DNA of 64,000 bases from Candidatus Cohnella colombiensis (GCA_029203125.1 CP119317.1:2914001-2978000); one strand, 5' to 3'. Shown: positions 11,084-19,353, counted from the stretch's first letter. Notes: generated from the sequence alone by a model not told the origin. Program-made: numbers and translations.

Positions 11084-11104
11084 TTTTGACATACAATGTC
11101 AAAA
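11084..11104. promoter_or_regulatory. Perfect 9-bp inverted repeat overlapping a TTGACA hexamer
   Basis: TTTTGACAT-ACA-ATGTCAAAA is a perfect dyad with a 3-nt centre, about 120 bp upstream of the GH53 start. On the minus strand it contains TTGACA, a consensus -35 hexamer, but no convincing -10 was seen 17 bp further on. It may be an operator for a dimeric regulator over the promoter. Confidence 0.45.
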
Positions 11105-11201
11105 AGGATAACCGGGAAAAACTACGATATTCTTGGCTAGATTATGAAGTGTCGAATCGCAATGGACGATTTGGAAATCGATAGGAGGCAACAAAAAATC
11201 A

Positions 11202-11228
11202 TCTTCGGAGCCCAAAGGAAACCGAAGA
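11202..11228 (-). terminator. Second terminator-like hairpin between the PBP gene and the GH53 gene
   Basis: TCTTCGG and CCGAAGA form a 7-bp stem with a 13-nt loop. On the minus strand the stem is followed by ATGATTTTTTG. It lies just beyond the stronger hairpin at 11247-11290, so read-through from the PBP gene would meet two terminators before the GH53 promoter region. Confidence 0.5.
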
Positions 11229-11246
11229 CGTTAATTACTATCGAAT

Positions 11247-11290
11247 AGAGAAATGACCGACAGCAATTCCAAGCCGTCGGTCATTTCTCT
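11247..11290 (-). terminator. Terminator of the class A PBP gene
   Basis: A perfect 15-bp stem (AGAGAAATGACCGAC and its complement) with a 14-nt loop begins 44 bp past the PBP stop codon. The T-tract on the minus strand is weak (ATTTCTCTATT), so termination may depend mostly on stem strength. Confidence 0.6.
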
Positions 11291-11333
11291 GTTTTCCTCA
11301 GAAACACGCCAAAAGGCTGTTTTATATGAGGTT

Positions 11334-13427
11334 CTATGGAATGGATTTCTCCTTTTTCTTTTCTTCTTTCTTCTTTTTCTGCTCCTCCTTCTTCTTTTTT
11401 TGCTCCTCCTTCTTCTTTTTTTGCTCCTCCTTCTTCTTTTTTTGCTCCTCTTTCTTCTCTTTTTTATTCCCCTGACTTGTCTTATCCTCTTTCGCTTGTT
11501 CGAGTATAGGACGTTTAAACTCGGATACAGGAACATCCCTTAAAGCTAAGGACATCATTTCGCGGAAAATTAAAGCAGGGTATTGCCCGCCTGATGATGT
11601 CAAATAATGATTGCTGTCCGTGTGATCATAGCCGAGCCAGACCGCCCCTACCAGCTCTGGCGTATAGCCGACAAACCATGCATCTTTAGCACCGGTGATC
11701 CCTTCGAACTGTTTGTTCTGCGGAAGCTGCGTCGTTCCCGTCTTCCCAGCCACCGGACGATCGATTGCCGCATTCTTTCCTGTGCCTACCCTTACAACAT
11801 CTCGCAATATTTCGGTCATCGCATAAGCGTTCTCCGGCGACATAACCGCAACCGGTTGGTGCTCAGCCTCAGCAAGAACTCGTCCGTCCACAGTTGTAAT
11901 TTTCGTAATGGTATGCGCTTGAACCTGATCTCCAAGATTAGGGAACACACTATAGCCCTGCGCCATTTGAAGCGGGGATACCCCTTGTGACAGCCCGCCC
12001 AGCGCCAAGCTTAAATTACGATCTTCCTCTACTAGCGGAATACCGAGTTTCTCTACGAACTCTATTCCGGTATGAAGTCCAATTTCGTTCAACAGCCATA
12101 CCGTTGGGATATTTCTGGAATGGACAACCGCCTCATGAAGCGATACTTGCCCTAACGTTCGATGATCCACATTATCAGGACGGTAACCCCCAATATCCAA
12201 TGGACCATCATATAGCGTAGAATTTGCATCGTACCCTCTTTCCAGGGCAGGCGCGTAAACGATTAATGGCTTAAATACCGATCCAGGTTGCCTAACAAGC
12301 TGTGTAGCATGATTGAAACCGCGGAATGTATGCTCTCCTCGCTGTCCCACAATTCCGCGTACACCTCCAGTAGACGGATCCATGATGACTGCCCCGCTCT
12401 GCAGCAGCTGGTCGGTTGTGCTTTCTGGGAACAGGGATTCATTGCGGTACGTTTCTTCCATTGCGTTCTGAACTACCGGATCCAGCTCTGTGTAGATAAG
12501 TAGATTTCCAGCCAGCAGCTGGCGCTCGGTAAATCCATATAAACGAATGGCCTCATCGATCACTTCGTCCGTATATGAAGCATATTGACCCAGCAAATGG
12601 TTGACCTGTTCCTGGGGAATTTCCTTGAACACTTTAATCGGTTCCGCTTTGGCGTTTTGATAATCTGATTCGGAGATAAAACCCTCATCTTTCATTAAAC
12701 CTAGCACAAGGTTACGACGCTCCAAAGCAAGCTCCTTATTCTGAAGCGGAGAGTATCGACTTGGAGCTTTCGGTAATGCAGCGAGCAAAGCACTCTCAGC
12801 CAACGTCAACTCCTTCGTTTGTTTGCCGAAATACCGCTTGGCAGCTCTTTGCACTCCCCATTGGCCTTCCCCGAAATAAATTTGATTCAAGTACATTTCG
12901 AGAATTTGGTCCTTATTATATGAAGCCTCGATCTTAAGTGCATAACCGGCTTCCGTCAGCTTGCGCGAGAACGTTTTTTCACCTGTTAAAAATACGTTTT
13001 TGGCAAGCTGCTGGGTAATCGTGCTTCCGCCTTGCACTGCGCCACCTTCCTTTGCATTACGAAAAGCAGCGCGAACAATTCCGAAGACGTCCACTCCGGT
13101 GTGATCGTAAAATCTCTTATCTTCGACCGCGACGATCGCCTGCTGGAGATACAGCGGAACTTGGTCGATCGTCACATATTCGATTTTTGCAGAAGTAATC
13201 TCGGAACTAACCACGCCGTACCGATCAATGAATTGGGTCGGAGCAGATATAGGAATGACTAGCTTGGCGATATCAAGAGTATGGATCCAATAGGCTCCAA
13301 TTGCTAATAGCGATGAAAGAAGGAGCAAAATTCCGATGATCCATATCCGGAATCGCTTCAGCAACTTAAAGATGCCGGAGATCCTGCGGCGGTTTCCTTT
13401 GTTTTTATGAAAATTATGTTTGTTCAA
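11334..13427 (-). CDS. Class A penicillin-binding protein (bifunctional transglycosylase/transpeptidase, PBP1A type) with Lys/Glu repeat tail
   Basis: 697-residue type II membrane enzyme that polymerises lipid II into glycan strands and cross-links peptides. A TTG start at 13427 is chosen because GGGAGG lies 5 nt upstream; the frame is open 23 codons further without a ribosome binding site. One membrane segment (about 27-47) precedes the GT51 domain, with EDKRFYDH (102-109, catalytic Glu) and QGGSTITQQ (132-140). The transpeptidase domain has SVFK (383-386, nucleophile Ser), SRN (436-438) and KTGT (561-564). The last roughly 40 residues are almost pure K, E and Q, arranged as KKKEEQK-type repeats encoded by a 21-bp DNA repeat. 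The gene stands alone between terminators. Assignment is firm; which PBP1 paralogue it is remains open. Confidence 0.95.
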   Translation of the reverse strand: MNKHNFHKNKGNRRRISGIFKLLKRFRIWIIGILLLLSSLLAIGAYWIHTLDIAKLVIPISAPTQFIDRYGVVSSEITSAKIEYVTIDQVPLYLQQAIVAVEDKRFYDHTGVDVFGIVRAAFRNAKEGGAVQGGSTITQQLAKNVFLTGEKTFSRKLTEAGYALKIEASYNKDQILEMYLNQIYFGEGQWGVQRAAKRYFGKQTKELTLAESALLAALPKAPSRYSPLQNKELALERRNLVLGLMKDEGFISESDYQNAKAEPIKVFKEIPQEQVNHLLGQYASYTDEVIDEAIRLYGFTERQLLAGNLLIYTELDPVVQNAMEETYRNESLFPESTTDQLLQSGAVIMDPSTGGVRGIVGQRGEHTFRGFNHATQLVRQPGSVFKPLIVYAPALERGYDANSTLYDGPLDIGGYRPDNVDHRTLGQVSLHEAVVHSRNIPTVWLLNEIGLHTGIEFVEKLGIPLVEEDRNLSLALGGLSQGVSPLQMAQGYSVFPNLGDQVQAHTITKITTVDGRVLAEAEHQPVAVMSPENAYAMTEILRDVVRVGTGKNAAIDRPVAGKTGTTQLPQNKQFEGITGAKDAWFVGYTPELVGAVWLGYDHTDSNHYLTSSGGQYPALIFREMMSLALRDVPVSEFKRPILEQAKEDKTSQGNKKEKKEEQKKKKEEQKKKKEEQKKKKEEQKKKKEEKKKEKSIP
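11370..11460. repeat. 21-bp tandem repeat encoding the PBP Lys/Glu tail
   Basis: About four near-identical units of 21 bp (TTTGCTCCTCCTTCTTCTTTT-like on the plus strand) encode EEQKKKK-type heptads at the C-terminus of the penicillin-binding protein. Copy number is likely to vary between strains by slippage without breaking the frame, since the period is a multiple of three. Confidence 0.85.
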
Positions 13428-13603
13428 AATTGCCTCCCACTGTAATAATAGAACGCTGTCAGAGCTGTCGATCGTACTATAATAATGGGGGAGCAATCAA
13501 AATATAGTCAAATTCATTTTTTTCCATGAGATATTATCCCAAATTTCGAAGAGGTCGTGCTGGACAATCGAATAGAGGAGGAAATTCTTCTGCACATAAA
13601 TGA

Positions 13604-13636
13604 GAAAAGCTGTCCCATAGTTGGGAGCAGCTTTTC
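13604..13636 (-). terminator. Terminator of the orphan solute-binding protein gene
   Basis: GAAAAGCTG pairs with CAGCTTTTC, and inner TCCCA pairs with TGGGA across a single-base bulge, 33 bp past the stop codon of the minus-strand lipoprotein gene. A T-rich stretch (CTTTTCTCATTT) follows on the minus strand. Confidence 0.6.
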
Positions 13637-13668
13637 CATAATTGCGATAACTTTAATCTTCTACTTCG

Positions 13669-14973
13669 TCAGGGTGCAGTTTGCAACGATTCCGCCTGCT
13701 GCTCGTCGGCGAGCTTCAAACTGCTCATTTCCACTTCCAGCTTGTCTGCAAGCTCGTGCAATTTCGAGGGAATTTCGTCATCACTTAACTCTATTAGCTT
13801 TTCGAATTCCGCTATCATCTCAGGATTCCATGCCGACCAGAAGTAAGGATTACCATCCGTCAGCTTAACCGCGTAGTTCAGTTCTTCACTGTACATCTTC
13901 ATGTTCGAGTCCGAATTCAATCCCGCCGCTTCCGCCACCGATTGGCTCGTTGGTAAGTAATTTTCTGCGAATTTGATAGAATATTGATTGCTATCTAACG
14001 TAAGATATTCGATAAATTTCCATGCAGCTTCGGGATGCTTACAATTACGTGAAATGGCATAACCTGAATAGCCAATTTGGGTGGCTCGACGGCCGTCCAC
14101 AAAATAAGGCAACGGGGCGGCGCCAAGTTTCTTTTTGTTTTCTCCCTCAAAACGTGAAAAACTCAAGTTATTGCTCCCTATGATCATCGCCGTTTCCGAG
14201 CCATCAAAATATCCAAAGTAATTCATAAATCCCATTGGTGCTTTTTTTCCTTCATCGCTGCGGTAATACTCATTGAGCCACTGCACCGCCCGAACAGCTT
14301 CCGGGCTGTCAAAATATCCGACAGCATTTTCACCGTCAGGCGACAGCGTACTTGCACCCATACTGATCATAAGTGTATCCAGGGAAAAAGGACTATAGGA
14401 TATTGATCCGTACGACGTATCCAGTCTTTTCGATATCTCCGCAAACTGCTCCCAGGTCCATTCGCTTTCAGGATAAGGAATTTGTGCTTGATCAAACAAG
14501 TCCTTGTCATAAAGAACGGCAGGCACATAAGCTCCGTACGGCAACACCAACAATTTGCCATCAATCGTAGCCAAGTCGAGAATCTTCTGCGGGATGTCGA
14601 TATTATTTGGCAGATACGAGGTCAAATCCAGAATAAGGTCTTTATTAGCAATATATCGGAGATCTTCAGGTGAAATCGGTATGATATCCAACACTTCATC
14701 GCTTTCCATCTGTTTGAGTACGTCTAACCAGGTTTTCAAGACCGCTCCCGTAGCCGGAGGCTCATAGTCGAAGATCACTTTGATCTTCGGGTTTAACCGG
14801 TTGAATTCCTCCATAGCGTCTTCATAAGGTTTTGCATAAAAAGATGTTTTTTCCCTCTCTAGGTAGATCACTTTAAAATGAACTTCGACGGGTCCCGTTT
14901 CCTTCTTCATTTCGGTGCAAGCTGCCAGCGAACAAACCATTACCAACAAGACGCTCAACAATGTTATTTTCAT
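13669..14973 (-). CDS. Extracellular solute-binding lipoprotein (ABC importer family 1), orphan
   Basis: 434-residue lipoprotein with signal peptide MKITLLSVLLVMVCSLAAC; Cys19 of the lipobox (LAAC) would be lipidated. The body has the layout of family 1 sugar-binding proteins: an N-terminal alpha/beta lobe with a DIIPISPEDL-type stretch, a middle section with tryptophans (SEWTWEQF), and the C-terminal YSGYAISRNCKHPEAAWKF block that is characteristic of this family. Upstream is a run of seven G; the ATG at 14973 lies 17 nt after it and an in-frame TTG at 14979 about 11 nt after it, so the exact start is uncertain. No permease or ATPase gene is adjacent, so it must use a transporter encoded elsewhere or act as a sensor component. 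It is divergent from the exporter gene at 15172. The substrate is unknown. Confidence 0.85.
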   Translation of the reverse strand: MKITLLSVLLVMVCSLAACTEMKKETGPVEVHFKVIYLEREKTSFYAKPYEDAMEEFNRLNPKIKVIFDYEPPATGAVLKTWLDVLKQMESDEVLDIIPISPEDLRYIANKDLILDLTSYLPNNIDIPQKILDLATIDGKLLVLPYGAYVPAVLYDKDLFDQAQIPYPESEWTWEQFAEISKRLDTSYGSISYSPFSLDTLMISMGASTLSPDGENAVGYFDSPEAVRAVQWLNEYYRSDEGKKAPMGFMNYFGYFDGSETAMIIGSNNLSFSRFEGENKKKLGAAPLPYFVDGRRATQIGYSGYAISRNCKHPEAAWKFIEYLTLDSNQYSIKFAENYLPTSQSVAEAAGLNSDSNMKMYSEELNYAVKLTDGNPYFWSAWNPEMIAEFEKLIELSDDEIPSKLHELADKLEVEMSSLKLADEQQAESLQTAP

Positions 14974-15171
14974 CTTCAATTGGCCACATTCCCCCCCTCT
15001 ATATTCAAAAATTATTAATGATAGAAATTGCTTCCATATTATATATTGTATACTAAAAAAGTAGTGGCGAACATATTGGTTCGTAACACTTTCAGTATCC
15101 ATTCATTCCATTTGGTGCAAACTACGGATAAATGACCAGAGTTAGGATTATTAACAGATGGAGGATTAAAG

Positions 15172-15918
15172 ATGACGCAACATGAGCGACAACTGGAGGT
15201 GGAGTGCTTTATTTTGGCTTGCAGGCTGCTCATGCAAAGCGGTGCGGAAACGTACCGGGCTGAAGATACCTTGCTGCGAATGGCCGCTTCGCAGGGTTAT
15301 ACGGAAGCCGAGAGTTTCGTGACACCAACCGGAATATTATTTTCAACAGGCCATGGACATCCGATAAAAATTGCCCAAATTAAAACGCGTTCGATACATT
15401 TGGACAAAATCTCCCGTATTAATGAAGTGTCAAGAAAGCTAAGCTCACATCAAATCACGGTCGAAGAAGCTTATAGAGCACTGAAGGAAATCGACCGAGC
15501 TTGCTATTTTTTAAATCAGGTTTGGCAAATTTTATTTTCTGCTCTCGGATGTGGCGGATTTGTTATTTTGTTTCAAGGGACATTCATAGATATACCTTCA
15601 GCCGCGATAGCCGGAGGCTTGGGATACACGACACTGGTTTTGTTTAACAGGATGACGAAGGCAAAGTTATTCGCGGAATTTGCCGCTGCGATTGTCGTAG
15701 GTTTAGTTGCCAGTTTTGCGGTTAACACAGGTATTGGATTAGAAGCGAATAAAATCATCATTGGCGCGGTTATGCCTTTGGTGCCTGGAGTCGCGATTGC
15801 GAATGCGGTACGGGATTTAATGGCAGGGCATTTGGTATCAGGACTATCAAAAGGGGCTGAAGCTTGCTTGACCGCGCTCGCTATCGGCTCCGGCATTGCC
15901 GTTTCACTAAGTGTTTAG
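15172..15918 (+). CDS. Threonine/serine exporter family protein, ThrE N-terminal half (DUF1212)
   Basis: 248-residue membrane protein of the ThrE/DUF1212 family. GGAGG lies 7 nt before the ATG. The N-terminal soluble part carries the SGAETYRAEDTLLRMA signature and the PTGILFS segment of the family; the C-terminal half has about five hydrophobic segments, including the conserved GAVMPLVPGVAIANAVRDLM stretch. In Corynebacterium ThrE both halves are one polypeptide exporting Thr and Ser; in many Firmicutes they are two adjacent genes, as here. The partner starts 11 bp after this stop codon. Actual substrate in this organism is inferred, not shown. Confidence 0.88.
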   Translation: MTQHERQLEVECFILACRLLMQSGAETYRAEDTLLRMAASQGYTEAESFVTPTGILFSTGHGHPIKIAQIKTRSIHLDKISRINEVSRKLSSHQITVEEAYRALKEIDRACYFLNQVWQILFSALGCGGFVILFQGTFIDIPSAAIAGGLGYTTLVLFNRMTKAKLFAEFAAAIVVGLVASFAVNTGIGLEANKIIIGAVMPLVPGVAIANAVRDLMAGHLVSGLSKGAEACLTALAIGSGIAVSLSV

Positions 15919-15929
15919 GGGTGAAGGAG

Positions 15930-16382
15930 ATGGAGTGGCTCTATCAAGCTGTTTGCGGTTTCATCGCCACCATGGGGATCGCCGTTACTTTTAAAGCACC
16001 TCAAAAATCTCTTATTCATGTCGGGCTTGTCGGCGCTATCGGATGGATGACTTATTACATTCTGATTCAAGCAATGTTTGATGCCGTTCCGGCTTCCTTC
16101 GCGGGCGCATTCGCCGTTGCCATTCTCGCGCATGCTCTTGCGAGACTCTATAAAATGCCGATGACCGTGTTCAGCGTGGCCGGCATCATTCCGCTCGTGC
16201 CCGGAGGTTTGGCATATGAAGCGATGCGTGCCATCGTCCTGAACAAATACCTTGAAAGCTTGCAATTTGCCACACGGGCCGGTATTTTAACTGGTGCCAT
16301 TGTGATGGGACTCGTATTCGCAGAAGTATTTTTTCAATTGATTAATTCACTTCGTCAAAAATCACAACATCCTCCAACATGA
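15930..16382 (+). CDS. Threonine/serine exporter family protein, ThrE C-terminal half (DUF3815)
   Basis: 150-residue integral membrane protein with about five hydrophobic helices and a FSVAGIIPLVPGGLAYEAMR segment that echoes the MPLVPGVAIANAVRD motif of the upstream half. The two proteins presumably pair to form one exporter. Start choice is uncertain: ATG 15930 directly abuts AAGGAG, while GTG 15921 sits just after AGGGG; close coupling to the upstream stop suggests translational coupling. No terminator-like hairpin was found on the plus strand immediately after the gene. Confidence 0.85.
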   Translation: MEWLYQAVCGFIATMGIAVTFKAPQKSLIHVGLVGAIGWMTYYILIQAMFDAVPASFAGAFAVAILAHALARLYKMPMTVFSVAGIIPLVPGGLAYEAMRAIVLNKYLESLQFATRAGILTGAIVMGLVFAEVFFQLINSLRQKSQHPPT

Positions 16383-16746
16383 AAGAATACCCCAGCGGCT
16401 ATTCATTCAATTTCTAACGGGTGTCACAGCCGTTAAATAGACAAAAATGTAATCTTTGAATTCTAACGGTTCTGGGCAACGTTATTTGTGTAGAAATCGT
16501 CGATACGCATCAAAAAGATGATTATAGCCGCGCTTACAACCGTTAGATCCTCTATAAGTGAAAAATCAACGATTTAACAGTAATGGCAACCTTTAAAAAA
16601 ATACTCACAACTAATTTAATTGAGTTCTAGCAATTCTTCGCATATCTATAACTTCCCCCATAAAAAAAGTCCAAGCGGTTTTTTCGCTTAGACTTGGGCA
16701 ATCATTATTTCGAATCCAATCGTCCAGGAGGATCAAGACAAAGCTT
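16383..16746. other. Intergenic region with TAACGG/CCGTTA palindromic repeats
   Basis: 364 bp without a credible gene between convergent transcription units. It contains repeated CTAACGG and CCGTTA half sites: TAACGG-9 nt-CCGTTA at 16415-16435, CTAACGG followed by CAACGTTA near 16463-16485, and CCGTTAG near 16540. The minus-strand terminator of the next gene lies at its right end (16667-16695). The half sites resemble short intergenic palindromes; their function is unknown. Confidence 0.55.
16667..16695 (-). terminator. Terminator of the Sensor-domain gene
   Basis: AAGTCCAAGCG and CGCTTAGACTT form an 11-position stem with one G-T pair and a 7-nt loop. On the minus strand it ends in CTTTTTTTA, a good intrinsic terminator 52 bp past the stop codon. 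Confidence 0.85.
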
Positions 16747-17544
16747 CTAAAGCTCTCTATAGGCTGGTTGCATTAACCCTTCCAAGGGCTGATCCACCGG
16801 GATCTCATTATATTGTGATTGAACCGGCGATTGTATTTGATCTTGCAACGGCACTGTCAGCTGCGTTATTTGATAGGGCTCATCCACATACATGATTCTG
16901 CGCTGAATTTGCATGAGTCCATTCACGACACGAAGCGCGATCCAAACAAGTACAAAACCAAAACTTACGTACAGCACATATTGCTGATTATAGGACCAAT
17001 CGATATGAAAATAACTGAACAAGCTATTCTCCAAAATATCAATTTGAATTTCATTCATCAAAATAATATGCACGACTGGAAGAGCAATAAATCCAAGTCC
17101 TAGTGAAATCGCAGTTACCATAATAACAAAGAATATAATACCTGTTACAAATCTAAGTAATACGAGCAGCAGATTTCGAATGAATAACCCACTTTCAAAA
17201 CCTCTCACCATTTGCATAAACCAGTTCTGCACAGCTTCAGACTGTTGATTGTCGGTATACGAAACAGGAGCAGTCGGTAAACCTAAAATTTGACGAATCA
17301 TGCTTTGTTCAAAATTCACAATCCCATTTAACATCCTAGCTACTCCAAAAAACAGTGGTATTCCGATAAATATTGGAGTTAAACCGATCGATAGAGCAAT
17401 CCCTGTTATTGCTACTGTAAAATAGATAATCCCTAAAGGGAGAGATAGTAAAAAATAGAGGATTGTTGCATAGGTTTTTGGATTAAAAAGTACCCAATTC
17501 ACTTTACCTGTCGGCGATTTGGCAGTCGCTTTAGTTGCATTCAA
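16747..17544 (-). CDS. Membrane protein with Sensor domain (PF13796-like), no kinase
   Basis: 265 residues. The TTG at 17544 is preferred because AAGGAAG lies 9 nt upstream. Two copies of a paired-helix membrane unit are visible (about residues 26-75 and 120-170); the first, LSLPLGIIYFTVAITGIAL, is the signature of the Pfam 'putative sensor' domain usually found at the N-terminus of histidine kinases. A fifth hydrophobic helix lies near 190-210. The tail is hydrophilic and Gln/Pro-rich. No kinase, HTH or other output domain is present and none is encoded next to it, so it is either a free-standing sensor partner or a membrane protein with another role. The gene ends in its own terminator and appears monocistronic. 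Confidence 0.7.
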   Translation of the reverse strand: MNATKATAKSPTGKVNWVLFNPKTYATILYFLLSLPLGIIYFTVAITGIALSIGLTPIFIGIPLFFGVARMLNGIVNFEQSMIRQILGLPTAPVSYTDNQQSEAVQNWFMQMVRGFESGLFIRNLLLVLLRFVTGIIFFVIMVTAISLGLGFIALPVVHIILMNEIQIDILENSLFSYFHIDWSYNQQYVLYVSFGFVLVWIALRVVNGLMQIQRRIMYVDEPYQITQLTVPLQDQIQSPVQSQYNEIPVDQPLEGLMQPAYREL

Positions 17545-17669
17545 AATCAAACACTTCCTTAGGATTAATAAATTCACGCTCAAAGTTATAAATCCATTAT
17601 AACCGCCTTAATCGACTGACATAACCGTCTTAGGAAGTGTCTGAGCCCAGCCTTTAGCCTAGGACCTAT

Positions 17670-18563
17670 CTAGCTCGGCACGGTTTTAAGCTGCTGTGTC
17701 GATTTATTAGTCCTGAATGTTGTAATAGAATACAAAATTAACGCTCCCCAAATGAGTATAAAACTGCTCAATTGCCCACTTGTAAAAGACTCGTTAAATA
17801 CAAATATAGCAAGCAGCAAGCTTGTTGTCGGTGCAATATATTGAATAAATCCTACCATAGACAAAGGTAGTAGTTCTGTTGCTTTTGCAAACCAGAAAAG
17901 GGGCATAGCCGTAGCCACTCCTGCTAAAAGCAACAATATGAGAGACGAGCTTGATAGTGTAGATAGAGTAGCGGTACCTTGAGCATGAATAAAAACTAAA
18001 TAGAATAGCGATATAGGAAATACAATTAATGTTTCCCAAGTAAGTCCTAGAAGGACATCTAGTTTAGCCATTTTTTTAGCGAGACCGTATAGTGCAAAGG
18101 TAACAGCTAGCGATATTGAAATCCACGGAATATGTCCGTATTGAATCGATAACATTAAGACTCCAACACCAGCAAGAATAATAGCTAACCACTGCCCCAA
18201 ATAAAGTCTTTCCTTTAAGAAAACGACAGCGAATAACACACTGATTAACGGGTTCATATAATAACCCAAACTTGTTTCGATGACATGGTTATCGTTGACA
18301 GCCCAAATAAATATGAGCCAATTACAAGTAATTAATAGCGAACATAAAATAACTGCCACCTTACTTTTCCGATCTACTACAGCCGCTTTCATATGCTTCC
18401 ATCGCTTGGCTACAATAACGATTATGGCAACAAAGACGAATGACCATAGTATCCGATGCGATAATACTTCCATTGCAGACATTGTATCGAACATGCGCCA
18501 ATATAAGGGTAATAGTCCCCAACATAAATAGGTTAATACTGCATATATAATACCTTTCCTCAT
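17670..18563 (-). CDS. rarD: RarD family EamA-type permease
   Basis: 297-residue, ten-helix drug/metabolite transporter superfamily protein. The N-terminus GIIYAVLTYLCWGLLPLYWR, the following SHRILWSF and the WLIFIWAVN segment match the RarD subfamily well. AAGGAG lies 6 nt before the ATG. RarD was named from chloramphenicol sensitivity in Pseudomonas, but its substrate is not established and a metabolite exporter is equally likely. The gene stands alone, with an unusual hairpin in its 5' leader (18663-18695). Confidence 0.9.
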   Translation of the reverse strand: MRKGIIYAVLTYLCWGLLPLYWRMFDTMSAMEVLSHRILWSFVFVAIIVIVAKRWKHMKAAVVDRKSKVAVILCSLLITCNWLIFIWAVNDNHVIETSLGYYMNPLISVLFAVVFLKERLYLGQWLAIILAGVGVLMLSIQYGHIPWISISLAVTFALYGLAKKMAKLDVLLGLTWETLIVFPISLFYLVFIHAQGTATLSTLSSSSLILLLLAGVATAMPLFWFAKATELLPLSMVGFIQYIAPTTSLLLAIFVFNESFTSGQLSSFILIWGALILYSITTFRTNKSTQQLKTVPS

Positions 18564-18662
18564 AAAAAACTCCTTCTGCTGTCATACTTGCTCTGTGCTG
18601 GGATTAAAAGTTCATCCTGAATTATATATCAGTCTAATCTACTTGTACAATTCCACAAAGGC

Positions 18663-18695
18663 CCAGCTAATTGCTCAACTTAAGCAGTTAGCTGG
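18663..18695 (-). promoter_or_regulatory. 13-bp stem-loop in the rarD leader region
   Basis: CCAGCTAATTGCT pairs with AGCAGTTAGCTGG (12 Watson-Crick pairs and one G-U) around a 7-nt loop, 100 to 132 bp upstream of the rarD start on the same strand. No long T-tract follows, so it could be a processing or regulatory hairpin rather than a terminator. No T-box or riboswitch core was recognised. Confidence 0.45.
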
Positions 18696-18751
18696 ACCTA
18701 AAACGAGAGATAAAGCATTCGTTTATTCGCCACCCCCTTCTATACAAAAAA

Positions 18752-18775
18752 GCCTCAGAGCATTGTCTCTGAGGC
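18752..18775 (-). terminator. Terminator of the toxin-antitoxin operon
   Basis: GCCTCAGAG and CTCTGAGGC form a perfect 9-bp stem with a 6-nt loop; the minus strand continues with TTTTTTG. It lies about 100 bp past the RelE-type toxin stop codon. Confidence 0.88.
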
Positions 18776-18872
18776 AATCTTGTAGGTCAGAAATCTAGTA
18801 ATTTTCTGAGTCTATGGCAAGTTCCCATTTAAATTCTTGTAGACCAGTGATGATGGGGGATGTCTCCAAAAA

Positions 18873-19133
18873 TTAATAAACATCACCGCGATTATCGATC
18901 GCCAAAATATAAACAACTTGTTCTTGATGATCGATTTCGAACAATACCCGATAACTTCCTACACGCAGTCGAAACCGTTTATCATAACCTTTCATCGGTC
19001 TAATGTCGCCTATCGGTGGTCGAACAGTCAACCCAAGTAATGATTTTCGAATGCGTTCCTGAATAGCCTTTTCTTGTTTGGCTACAAACTTAATGGCATC
19101 ACGATTTAATGTCAGTCGGTAAGTTAAGCTCAT
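18873..19133 (-). CDS. RelE/ParE superfamily toxin
   Basis: 86-residue protein with the compact RelE fold signature: two N-terminal helices (residues about 11-35), then GDIRPMKGYDKRFRLRVGSYRVLFEID, where the basic residues correspond to the mRNA- or ribosome-contacting positions of RelE toxins, and a C-terminal VVYILAIDNRGDVY strand. RelE members cleave mRNA on the ribosome; ParE members inhibit gyrase; the sequence looks closer to RelE. The ATG at 19133 lies inside the antitoxin gene and is preceded by GGGAGG. The 35-bp overlap with the upstream antitoxin gene is typical of coupled type II modules. Confidence 0.87.
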   Translation of the reverse strand: MSLTYRLTLNRDAIKFVAKQEKAIQERIRKSLLGLTVRPPIGDIRPMKGYDKRFRLRVGSYRVLFEIDHQEQVVYILAIDNRGDVY

Positions 19134-19353
19134 TCATAGCTTCCTCCCATGACATAAATCCGCTCTCACTGTTTAATTGGCGCTTTTCTTCTTGACTCAA
19201 TGGTACAGCATCGGGCTCCAATTTAGCGATGTCGTCCCAGTCAAGTTGATTCTGTTTTGCGGAAAGATATTGTATGAAATCAAATGCCGATTGTTTTGCC
19301 GATTCGGGCAATTGCTCAAACAATTGCAATACTTTACTTTTATCAACTGACAT
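19099..19353 (-). CDS. Antitoxin partner of the RelE-type toxin
   Basis: 84 residues from ATG 19353, preceded by GGAGGTG. The N-terminal part (VLQLFEQLPESAKQSAFDFIQYL) predicts a helical dimerisation region like that of DUF2281/VapB-type antitoxins, and the acidic C-terminal part (ESGFMSWEEAMNELN) is of the kind that wraps around a RelE-fold toxin. Role is inferred mainly from its position directly upstream of, and overlapping, the toxin gene. Antitoxins of this kind usually repress their own promoter together with the toxin. Confidence 0.8.
   Translation of the reverse strand: MSVDKSKVLQLFEQLPESAKQSAFDFIQYLSAKQNQLDWDDIAKLEPDAVPLSQEEKRQLNSESGFMSWEEAMNELNLPTDIKS

Noticed and set aside
11231..11536. 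101-codon minus frame and its plus-strand Leu/Phe-rich mirror over the PBP tail
   Set aside because: Both are alternative readings of the 21-bp repeat and lie inside the PBP coding sequence and its terminator.
13428..13496. N-terminal extension of the class A PBP
   Set aside because: The TTG at 13496 has no ribosome binding site, while the TTG at 13427 follows GGGAGG and yields a normal cytoplasmic tail and membrane helix.
18580..18750. T-box or riboswitch in the rarD leader
   Set aside because: A strong hairpin is present but no T-box sequence, specifier loop or other conserved core could be found.
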